A DNA stretch of 34,179 nt from Fidelibacterota bacterium (GTDB lineage Bacteria; Fidelibacterota; UBA2242): contig JAUVYH010000013.1 of assembly GCA_030603165.1 (NCBI GenBank), positions 1 through 34,179 of the forward strand. Reading direction: 5' to 3'. A model generated the notes under the pieces. It was given only the letters and a program-made list of their open reading frames with translations, made no database searches and was not told the DNA's origin. This document shows, in pieces, positions 21,682 through 28,548 of this stretch. The translations under genes were made by a program, and so were the position numbers. How positions within the stretch are numbered: the stretch's first letter is position 1; each line of letters starts with the position of its first letter.

Positions 21682-22281
21682 ATGGAAACAATTATTCAAT
21701 ATTTTAAAAATCACAGTGGCTATGCGAGGATGAAAGAACTGAAAGCAGCATCTTTTCATACCCGTGATATCGCCAATCTGGTTGAAAGCGGTATTATTGA
21801 GAAAATCAAACCCGGTCTTTATCGTTTGGTAGATATGCCTGAATCAAGCAGCATTCCTGACAGTTATATTGATGTCATGCAGGCAATACCCAAGGGGGTA
21901 ATATGTCTGCTCTCCGCTCTTGACTATTATCACCTGACCACCTACAATCCCTCTGAAATTTATGTAGCTATTCCCATGTCTGAAAAATTTCCATCCATCC
22001 AATATCCTCCTATACGTAAATATTTCTTTCCTGAACGATTTTACTCTGCCGGGATTAATACGGTAAAATCCGGAAAACATATTATTCGTATTTATAATCG
22101 AGAAAAGACGATCGCCGATATGTTTCGCTATCGTAAAAAACTTGGTGATGACCTGGCGCTGGAAGCCCTGAAAACTTATCTAAAACGGAAAGATGCAAAC
22201 ATTAATCGCCTGCGTGAATATGCTGAAATTTGCCAGGTAAAAACCATTATGCTGCCATATCTTAAAGCTCTGGTTGGTTAA
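21682..22281 (+). CDS. abiEi: AbiEi-family antitoxin/transcriptional regulator
   Basis: The 199-residue product from the chosen start METIIQYFKNHSGYARM has the N-terminal winged-helix part (MKELKAASFHTRDIANLVES) and GIIEKIKPGLYRLV of AbiEi antitoxins. The C-terminal part includes ICLLSALDYYHLTTYNPSEI and IRIYNREKTIADMFRYRKKL. Upstream in-frame ATGs (21646, 21667) have no ribosome site; the chosen one has only a weak GGGG, so the exact start is uncertain. It overlaps abiEii by one base (TAATG), the usual order for this type IV system, which can act in phage defence. Confidence 0.88.
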   Translation: METIIQYFKNHSGYARMKELKAASFHTRDIANLVESGIIEKIKPGLYRLVDMPESSSIPDSYIDVMQAIPKGVICLLSALDYYHLTTYNPSEIYVAIPMSEKFPSIQYPPIRKYFFPERFYSAGINTVKSGKHIIRIYNREKTIADMFRYRKKLGDDLALEALKTYLKRKDANINRLREYAEICQVKTIMLPYLKALVG

Positions 22282-23204
22282 TGAGAAATAAGAAAAATCA
22301 TACAAAAGATCTGGCTGCATCCATAAGAGCGCGATTGCTGAATATTGCAAAAATAAATCAGCAGGATTTCAATGCAGTATTGCTTCAATATTTCCAGGAA
22401 CGATTTCTACACCGATTATCAGTTTCACCTTATAAAGACAACATGATTCTAAAGGGTGCGCTACTATTTCTGATAAATCAGATACCTCGCTTGCGTCCGA
22501 CCAAAGATATTGATTTTCTCGGAGTTGCCATAACTAATGACCAAGACAATGTAGAGGGTATTATCCGGAATATACTCATTATAAAAGCCGATGATGGTGT
22601 AATATTTGACCCTGATTCGGTTTCATCTGAAATCATTACTGAGCAGGCGGAATATCCTGGGATAAGAGTTTATTTTGAATGTTCTTTAACTACAGCTCAA
22701 AAGCGCCTCCGGCTCGACATCGGTTTTGGGGATGAAATAATTCCTCATCCCGTCACAATGGATTTTCCCGTTCTTTTAGATGATCAAGCCATTCCTTCGG
22801 TTTTAACATATTCGCTTGAATCCTCGATTGCTGAAAAATTTGAAGCAATAGTTAAGTACAATTTTTTAACCAGCCGAATGAAAGATTTTTATGATATCTG
22901 GTATATTTCGAATAATTCCGAATTCAATTATCAGCAGCTGAAAGCCGCAATATTTACGACCTTTAAAAATCGTTCAACACTTCTCATGGACTATGAAATT
23001 ATTTTTAGTGCTGATTATAAATTGGACGAGTCAAAGAATGTGCAATGGAAAGCATTTTTAAATCGTAATAAAATTGATTGTCATTTATCTTTTTCGGAAA
23101 TCGTGGAGAAATTGGAGAGGTTCCTTCTGCCTATTTGTATATTGGAAAAAGAAGAAAAATATCCGGTAATTTGGGACCCGACATATAATCATTGGATTGA
23201 ATAA
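22281..23204 (+). CDS. abiEii: AbiEii-family nucleotidyltransferase toxin
   Basis: A 307-residue DNA-polymerase-beta-type nucleotidyltransferase. The N-terminal helical part leads into ILKGALLFLI and the acidic pair in RPTKDIDF (Asp76, Asp78). Further family motifs are LRLDIGFGDEI, ESSIAEKFEAIVKY and SRMKDFYDIWYI. Related AbiEii/MenT enzymes transfer nucleotides to tRNA ends and stop growth. The motif order and length suggest an intact toxin. A GSxxxD-type Gly is present as KG in LKGALL, the common form in this family. Confidence 0.9.
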   Translation: MRNKKNHTKDLAASIRARLLNIAKINQQDFNAVLLQYFQERFLHRLSVSPYKDNMILKGALLFLINQIPRLRPTKDIDFLGVAITNDQDNVEGIIRNILIIKADDGVIFDPDSVSSEIITEQAEYPGIRVYFECSLTTAQKRLRLDIGFGDEIIPHPVTMDFPVLLDDQAIPSVLTYSLESSIAEKFEAIVKYNFLTSRMKDFYDIWYISNNSEFNYQQLKAAIFTTFKNRSTLLMDYEIIFSADYKLDESKNVQWKAFLNRNKIDCHLSFSEIVEKLERFLLPICILEKEEKYPVIWDPTYNHWIE

Positions 23205-23209
23205 AGATT

Positions 23210-23239
23210 AAATGAACAGCCCCGCCGCAAGCAACGGGG
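23210..23239. repeat. dispersed hairpin repeat (CCCCGCCGCAAGCA.CGGGG), copy 2
   Basis: Same unit as at 4507-4535, including the AATGAAC before it. It lies just after abiEii. Confidence 0.65.
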
Positions 23240-23348
23240 TACCTTAGATGAGTTTGAATGATCGAAATGACCCAAGGGTCGGGAAATTGAACCCATCTGG
23301 GATTAAATCAGCAGAGGTGATGGCTTATGTCACAATATTTTAACCGGT

Positions 23349-23391
23349 TTCAAACTTTTGGGGCATGTAAAAATGCATATCAAAGTTTGAA
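23349..23391. repeat. 43-bp hairpin before a lipoprotein fragment
   Basis: TTCAAACTTT and AAAGTTTGAA are perfect ten-base arms, with a smaller GCAT/ATGC pairing inside. It ends immediately before an AAAGGAAAATACA ribosome-site-like sequence, so it was perhaps an operator or leader hairpin of the now broken gene that follows. Confidence 0.6.
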
Positions 23392-23400
23392 AGGAAAATA

Positions 23401-23534
23401 CAACTGCTAAAAAAATACCAATCCTTTTTGCAATTATTATCGGTATGCAAATCGCCTGCACAGGTGAAAAAGAAACTCCGAAACCACTATACAAAATGAC
23501 AAGTGATTATATTTGTCCGGCAGCTGCCGGATGA
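23401..23534 (+). pseudogene. broken lipoprotein 5' end
   Basis: The frame reads AKKIPILFAIIIGMQIACTG, then EKETPKPLYKMTSDYICP, a clear lipoprotein signal peptide with lipobox MQIAC. The expected ATG before the Lys residues is missing (the sequence there is ACAACTGCT). The frame stops at 23532-23534 after running into a GC palindrome (CCGGCAGCTGCCGG). Start and most of the body are lost. Confidence 0.6.
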
Positions 23535-23854
23535 GCGAAGCCCCGATAAATCGCATAGGCGCCAGATTAAGGATTAGATAGTTATTTGAACTATTATTTA
23601 ACACCAAATATGTTGGTGAAATTAATGAATTTGACTATCGAGACATCTATTTCTAAAATAGAATATAGAAACTCCGTAGGGAGTTGGCTAAAAAGATAGA
23701 AGTGGCAAATACGTTTACCCGGAATACGATATAAGGTATGTTTTTGATTAGGGAGCAAATAGCGAACCCCTATCGGGGTTTGAGGTTGTCGAGTTTGTTG
23801 GATTTAGCTACAAATAGTAAACCCCTGCCGGGGTTAATACTGAGATTGCTTAAT

Positions 23855-23872
23855 CTGACGCCAATACGATAA
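23855..23872. repeat. 18-bp repeat, right of the AbiE module
   Basis: CTGACGCCAATACGATAA, matching 21535-21552 except for two swapped bases. Confidence 0.55.
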
Positions 23873-23948
23873 GTCGGGGTACCTCGTTCATCTCATAAGA
23901 GAACTCTTCGAGGGAATGACAGATTTGATACTTTTTATCTCAAAGAGG

Positions 23949-23978
23949 TCCCTTTGGGACGATTCCATTATTATTACT
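23949..23978. repeat. dispersed GTCCCTTTGGGAC-type palindromic repeat, copy 2
   Basis: TCCCTTTGGGACGA followed by TATTATTACT, as at 3492-3521. It overlaps the end of the minus-strand amidase gene. Confidence 0.5.
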
Positions 23979-26900
23979 TTTTTAAATAATTCAGAATTGC
24001 CTGCATCACTTCGTCCCTTTTCCCTTGATCCGGGATGGTCTCGAAAGGGAATCCAAAAGCAACCACGTTGTAATCTCCTTTAAAGCCGACAGCCGCGCTT
24101 GTATTGTTTTCCCTGTATCGGAGGATTGTAACGGCGGTTGAATCCGCCGGTTCGATCGCGTCCGGCGATTCCGCAGCATACAGACTCGGGTTTAGCAGGG
24201 TGTTGAACTCAAAAGAATTGCCAAACGGCATAAATAGTGAATCAACAGAATAGACGCCTCCGGTTTTAACCGCATGGTCAGTCCGCCATTTGTATTTTAA
24301 GTTGTTTTGAACAAAGTTGATCGATACAGAATCGTCCCGAACATTAACAAAGGGATCCGTTCCGATGTATGCCCCCGAAATGAATATACTGCCGCCTGAT
24401 TGACAGTATGTTTTCAGTGATTCCTGTAATGGAACGGGAAAAACCTCAAACTGTTTCTCCAGAAAAGGTTTGGGGCCTCCGGTAAGCTTTTCTTCTCCCA
24501 TAATAATGTCCACAATATCATATCTTGCCAGTTTTACCGCGCCGTCCATTACGGCTTCATCGCTGACAGAAACAAAACCGTATCCGGCAGCGACAATCGA
24601 TTTGCCATGATTAATGACAAAATCATGGGTGTTTCCCGCAACAACTGTACATTCATAATCGGCATTACTGGCGCCGTGTCCCGGTGAATCATCGTCCAGC
24701 CAGGGAGAATCCGCTGAAAGATCATACTGGTCGCCGGTAAACGCCAGCTCATAACCGTCCGCAACACCCTGGTCCCAGAAATTGGCAAAACCCAGGTATT
24801 CATCAGTTTCTAATGTTGCCGGAGGCGCAACCCGGTCAAATCCATTAACAATGCAGACCGGCTTTTCACTACCGTCAAGATAGCAAACCGACAGTATCTC
24901 CGATGGAAAACTTTCACCTCCGTCATTAACCGCGGTCACCCTAAAACTGTAAATCACTCCCGGTTGAATATTCCGCAAGGTAACATTATTTCTATTTACC
25001 AATTTCCCGTTATCAAAATCCTTATCGTCTAATCGAGTATAAAGGATATACTTATCCGTCATAGCGGTAATTTCCAAAGGGTCAATCGTCGGTTTCCAGC
25101 GTAACGCTATATTGTTACCGTTTACAAGCTCAGCCTGAAAATGGCTTACCGGCAGCGGCTGGACAACATAATCGGTTTGATATTGGGTTGCCATAAACCG
25201 TAAAAAGGCTTTATAAATTGCCCGGCTGGCGTCAAAACGAAAGCGGGGATCGTTCCCGAATTTCATATCCAGAAAATTATGATGCGATAACAACTCCAGC
25301 AGGACCGATGGCACATTGGGGCGCCATGCTTCACTGTATCCACGGTCCCATAGCGCCCGGCGATTCCACAGGGGATCATACTTTGCCTGAATATCATCAA
25401 CGATCTGAGTTTGCAGAATGTCGGCGAGATCACGATTTGCCAGACGCGACTGACCATCGGGAAATTTTAACGTGCTATCCGCTCCGTCGGTATTATAAAT
25501 CGAGAGTGTTCCAATCACAATCCCGGTGCGGGTTCTGCCGGCGTCGGTATGAAAGGCGAAGCTCAGATCAACCGGAATTCCCAGACCTTTTTCATCACGC
25601 TTTTTATTCGGTCCAAAAGGCGCTCCCCTTAAATAATTCACCCACTCTCCGCGGCATTGATAGTCATCGGCATAATCAATTGAATCGCCATTCAGATTAT
25701 AGACCAGCGTGTCGGGCATACCGGCATACTGCAAATAATAGCGGGCGCCTTCGACATATCGTGGTCGTCCGCTGATCTGACCTTCCCGGGAAATATTGCC
25801 CATTCCCCCTCCGAAACGCACAGCGTCGGCGGTGACGATTGTTTCCGTCTGCCGGCTCCGGTTAGTCAATACAACTTTGCCGATTTCCGGATTACTGCCG
25901 GCACGGAACTGAAACTTTCCCAGAAATATCCAGGTCCCGCCGCCGATCTGCTGGTTGACCAGAAATTCCGTTTTCCCACCGAGATGATATACCGTATAAT
26001 GAGCATCATCGACACTGTTCTCTAAAGACTTATAAGCGATAGTTACCGCATAATAGCCATCTTCCGGAATTTCGGGTATAAACTGAATTTCAGCCGTAGC
26101 AGTCGCGTCCGATGCAATATATCGATATGAACCCTGTCGAAAGGGATTGACGCCGGTTTCATAGGGAGGATTTCCGATTGCAAATCCCGATGAGTCGGGC
26201 GCCGATTGAAATGTGATGCTTGTATCCGATGAGATTTCAAAATAGCTATCAGACGGGCTTGATGAATCATTATCTACAATGACTTCATGAGTCTGAAGAT
26301 CCCGCTCTCTGGGGATAAACACATTAGCGCCGGCATTTTCCAGCATGGGAACCAGGTAGGGAACGGTAAACGACATTGGAAACAGGTCTTCAACGGTTTG
26401 AAAAACCCGGGCGCGCTGCCACTCCCAGCGCCGCAATTTATTTTCATAATACCAGCCGTGACTGTGCCAGAGAGCGATATTGCGCTGATTGAGCCCTTTT
26501 GTCGGCGTCCGGGGCTTGCTGATATTTCGCACAACCGGCAAAGGACGTTCATAATTAACAGGCAGACGCGATGTGTCCCAATCCGATTTTTGAGGACGAA
26601 AATAATTAGGGACCAACTCTTCAACAGGAAAATTTTTGGAATATATCGTGAGGTCATAATTACGATAGCGCCATCCTAATTGTTTGCGCATGGTTTTATA
26701 AACCTTTTTTATCTTTTCTGATCGATATGGAATATATCCCAGAACCTGGTTATAATAAATATGGATCTGCCGCTCTTGTTTACTTACCCGAACACTATCG
26801 ACCCGCAGCCACCGTGACATCTGAACCGGTTCTTCTTTCCTGATGCATTTCCGGGCAAAAGATTCGGCTTTTTTATGAATTGTTTTTGTCTTTCGATCCA

Positions 26901-27015
26901 TACCGGAATAATCGTATCGTGGTTTCTGGATCGACATCATGGCGCAACCCGTAATAAACAGACCGGCTAATATAAAACCAGTTACTTTTATAGCGGCTCT
27001 AATGCTTTTTTTCAT
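23974..27015 (-). CDS. lipoprotein: N-acetylmuramoyl-L-alanine amidase-like with golvesin-type and Fn3 domains
   Basis: The start at MKKSIRAAIK, preceded by GGAG, gives 1013 residues; a longer frame adds 49 unlikely residues. The lipobox is LFITGC (Cys24). An amidase_3-like zinc domain is split: the first metal-ligand region lies at LWHSHGWYYE (His184 or His186), and later parts are SFAFHTDAG (His489) and VLLELLSHHN (Glu574). Between them sits a golvesin C-terminal-like beta domain (~270-403: GNPPYETG, YIASDATATAEI, TADAVRFGGG). A fibronectin type III domain follows (~620-710: ALRWKPTIDP, YSFRVTAVNDGGESFPSE). The ~300-residue tail resembles a flavodoxin/GATase-like fold. It probably trims cell-wall peptides or is a polysaccharide-associated surface enzyme, as in related FCB proteins. 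Confidence 0.82.
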   Translation of the reverse strand: MKKSIRAAIKVTGFILAGLFITGCAMMSIQKPRYDYSGMDRKTKTIHKKAESFARKCIRKEEPVQMSRWLRVDSVRVSKQERQIHIYYNQVLGYIPYRSEKIKKVYKTMRKQLGWRYRNYDLTIYSKNFPVEELVPNYFRPQKSDWDTSRLPVNYERPLPVVRNISKPRTPTKGLNQRNIALWHSHGWYYENKLRRWEWQRARVFQTVEDLFPMSFTVPYLVPMLENAGANVFIPRERDLQTHEVIVDNDSSSPSDSYFEISSDTSITFQSAPDSSGFAIGNPPYETGVNPFRQGSYRYIASDATATAEIQFIPEIPEDGYYAVTIAYKSLENSVDDAHYTVYHLGGKTEFLVNQQIGGGTWIFLGKFQFRAGSNPEIGKVVLTNRSRQTETIVTADAVRFGGGMGNISREGQISGRPRYVEGARYYLQYAGMPDTLVYNLNGDSIDYADDYQCRGEWVNYLRGAPFGPNKKRDEKGLGIPVDLSFAFHTDAGRTRTGIVIGTLSIYNTDGADSTLKFPDGQSRLANRDLADILQTQIVDDIQAKYDPLWNRRALWDRGYSEAWRPNVPSVLLELLSHHNFLDMKFGNDPRFRFDASRAIYKAFLRFMATQYQTDYVVQPLPVSHFQAELVNGNNIALRWKPTIDPLEITAMTDKYILYTRLDDKDFDNGKLVNRNNVTLRNIQPGVIYSFRVTAVNDGGESFPSEILSVCYLDGSEKPVCIVNGFDRVAPPATLETDEYLGFANFWDQGVADGYELAFTGDQYDLSADSPWLDDDSPGHGASNADYECTVVAGNTHDFVINHGKSIVAAGYGFVSVSDEAVMDGAVKLARYDIVDIIMGEEKLTGGPKPFLEKQFEVFPVPLQESLKTYCQSGGSIFISGAYIGTDPFVNVRDDSVSINFVQNNLKYKWRTDHAVKTGGVYSVDSLFMPFGNSFEFNTLLNPSLYAAESPDAIEPADSTAVTILRYRENNTSAAVGFKGDYNVVAFGFPFETIPDQGKRDEVMQAILNYLKK

Positions 27016-27219
27016 AAAATACTCCAAAACAAAATTAACGACACGGCTTAAACGTCTAAAGTTAAGACGATTTGGATTCAGGATAAAGGATAAATGCCAA
27101 TATAATTTTCGAGTCATCGAAAATGAATTGGACAAATAGTTCAAGCGTACATAAATATTCAATTTTTAAAACGGGATAATCCTGAAAAAATCGTTTAAAC
27201 AGCCCTGACGCAATTTCAC

Positions 27220-27248
27220 TTGACAAAATCAGACCTTTGTATTATAAT
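27220..27248 (+). promoter_or_regulatory. perfect-consensus sigma-70 promoter
   Basis: TTGACA (27220-27225), a 17-bp spacer and TATAAT (27243-27248): both hexamers and the spacing are ideal. It reads toward the PD40 lipoprotein gene, with a predicted start near 27255 and therefore an untranslated leader of about 170 bases that includes a copy of that gene's own 3' end. Confidence 0.75.
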
Positions 27249-27286
27249 TAACATAGTATTGTATAAGTGTGACAGATAGTATTTTT

Positions 27287-27390
27287 AGGATGGAAGTGAC
27301 AAAACATCTATAACACAGCCTGCTCCGGATGATTATTTTGAGGAACAAGGTCAATATTTATCACCAGCATGATTTCTGATAGAGAAGTGG
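27287..27390 (+). repeat. copy of the PD40 gene's 3' end (copy A, upstream)
   Basis: Aligns base for base with 28307-28410 at an offset of 1020, with few mismatches. It covers the coding end (SDKT.ITQPAPDDYFEEQG region) and about 18 bp after the stop. No start lies before it, so it is a leftover gene tail. Confidence 0.9.
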
Positions 27391-27423
27391 ATTGACGATA
27401 AAAATTTATTAATGGGGTATCCT

Positions 27424-28392
27424 ATGTCTTATAATAGAAAGAATATTTTTTTAAGCTTAATCATCAAAACTGCAACGCTATTACTGTTCATCTTCTTTAA
27501 TTCATGCGAAGACAATGATCAGAATTCAGATGATGGAGTGTCATTTATTAAAGATTCTTATCCTACCTGGTCTCCAGATGGTGAAAAAATAGCCTATACA
27601 CACGGTGGTAAGATTCTGGAAGCAGGTATTTATCTGATAAATCCTGATGGCAGCGATAATGAAATGCTAATTAAAAGCAATGATGCTTATCAAGCCGATT
27701 GGTCACCTGATGGTAAATGGCTTGTTTTTACTGCTTTCGATCAAATATGGAAATACAATATTGAATCTGATTCAATTGTTCAATTAACCAATACTCCCGG
27801 AGGGAATTTCTATCCTGATTGGAGTCCTGATGGAAAACGAATTCTGTACTGGAAGTCAATGGAACTCGGTGGTTACAAACGTGGAATACGAATGATAAAT
27901 AGTAACGGTGATAATGATACTTTAGTAGTTCGTTATTCTGAGGATCCAAATTTTGAACGAGATGGATTATCTTTTGTGTATTCGGATTGGCCTGAAGATG
28001 AGAGACAAGGATTTCGTGAAACAGAAATTTATCGATATAAATTTTCTGATAGCAGCAAAACAAGGCTAACAAATATGCCGAAGAATTGCAAAAATCCTGC
28101 CGCATCACCTGATGGTAAATATATTGTGTTTGAACATGTTATAGGTGATAATGGCGGTTTTGCGGATATACACAGGATAGATAGCGATGGTTCAAAAGAA
28201 AAATTATTAGTAAAGCACGCTAGGTGGCCAGCGTGGTCTCCTGATGGTGAATGGATTGTGTATACAAGTTCGGAGCCAAGAGACGGAAGACTCTGGAAGA
28301 TGCGTAAGGATGGAAGTGATAAAACACCTATTACGCAGCCTGCTCCGGATGATTATTTTGAGGAACAAGGTCAATATTTATCACCAGCCTGA
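27424..28392 (+). CDS. PD40/TolB-like beta-propeller lipoprotein
   Basis: From the ATG with GGGG 6 bp upstream the product is 322 residues; an ATG four codons earlier is possible. The signal peptide ends in FFNSC, a likely lipobox. The mature part is a beta-propeller with at least five PD40 repeats: SYPTWSPDGEKIAYTHGG, QADWSPDGKWLVFTAF, YPDWSPDGKRILYWKS, NPAASPDGKYIVFEHV and WPAWSPDGEWIVYTSS. Propellers of this type bind proteins or ligands in the periplasm. No peptidase domain is fused. Its 3' end is present in two further copies around it. Confidence 0.85.
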   Translation: MSYNRKNIFLSLIIKTATLLLFIFFNSCEDNDQNSDDGVSFIKDSYPTWSPDGEKIAYTHGGKILEAGIYLINPDGSDNEMLIKSNDAYQADWSPDGKWLVFTAFDQIWKYNIESDSIVQLTNTPGGNFYPDWSPDGKRILYWKSMELGGYKRGIRMINSNGDNDTLVVRYSEDPNFERDGLSFVYSDWPEDERQGFRETEIYRYKFSDSSKTRLTNMPKNCKNPAASPDGKYIVFEHVIGDNGGFADIHRIDSDGSKEKLLVKHARWPAWSPDGEWIVYTSSEPRDGRLWKMRKDGSDKTPITQPAPDDYFEEQGQYLSPA

Positions 28393-28415
28393 TCTTTGAT
28401 AGAGAATAGATTGAG

Positions 28416-28530
28416 AATACAAGTCAGGAGCCATAAGACAGAAAATTCTGAAATATGCGTAAAGGTGAATGATGAAATGCCCATTACTTCGATTGCTCCA
28501 TAGGATTACTTTGAAGATCAATATTTATTA
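28416..28530 (+). pseudogene. degenerate third copy of the PD40 gene's 3' end (copy C)
   Basis: Compared with 28261-28384 it keeps ACAAGT, GGAGCCA, ATGCGTAA, GATTACTTTGA and CAATATTTAT in order, but with indels and stops. It lies directly before the ribosome site of the subtilisin-like gene. Confidence 0.75.
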
Positions 28531-28548
28531 ACAAATTAGGAGGTTATC

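Larger units (their letters stand above)
23205..23973. other. 770-bp field of short palindromes and gene debris
   Basis: No intact gene. It holds a repeat of the CCCCGCCGCAAGCA unit, a 43-bp hairpin, a lipoprotein fragment, and several short GC palindromes: ACTCCGTAGGGAGT (about 23670), AACCCCTATCGGGGTT (about 23773) and AACCCCTGCCGGGGTT (about 23821). Repeated short palindromes in this style resemble REP-type extragenic elements. No RAYT transposase is present in the window. Confidence 0.55.

Noticed and set aside
23660-23840. Possible CRISPR-like array from repeated AACCCC..GGGGTT units
   Set aside because: Units are only about 16 bp, differ from each other, and are not regularly spaced.
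25218-25775. A 185-codon plus-strand frame inside the amidase gene
   Set aside because: Composition rich in Arg, His and Pro without motifs; it lies opposite well-defined amidase and golvesin-type domains.
26274-26679. Long frames on both strands overlapping the amidase N-terminal half
   Set aside because: Alternate-frame shadows with no ribosome site and unlikely residue order.
27728-28108. A 126-codon minus-strand frame opposite the PD40 gene
   Set aside because: The plus strand encodes clear repeated SPDG motifs; the reverse frame reflects these repeats.
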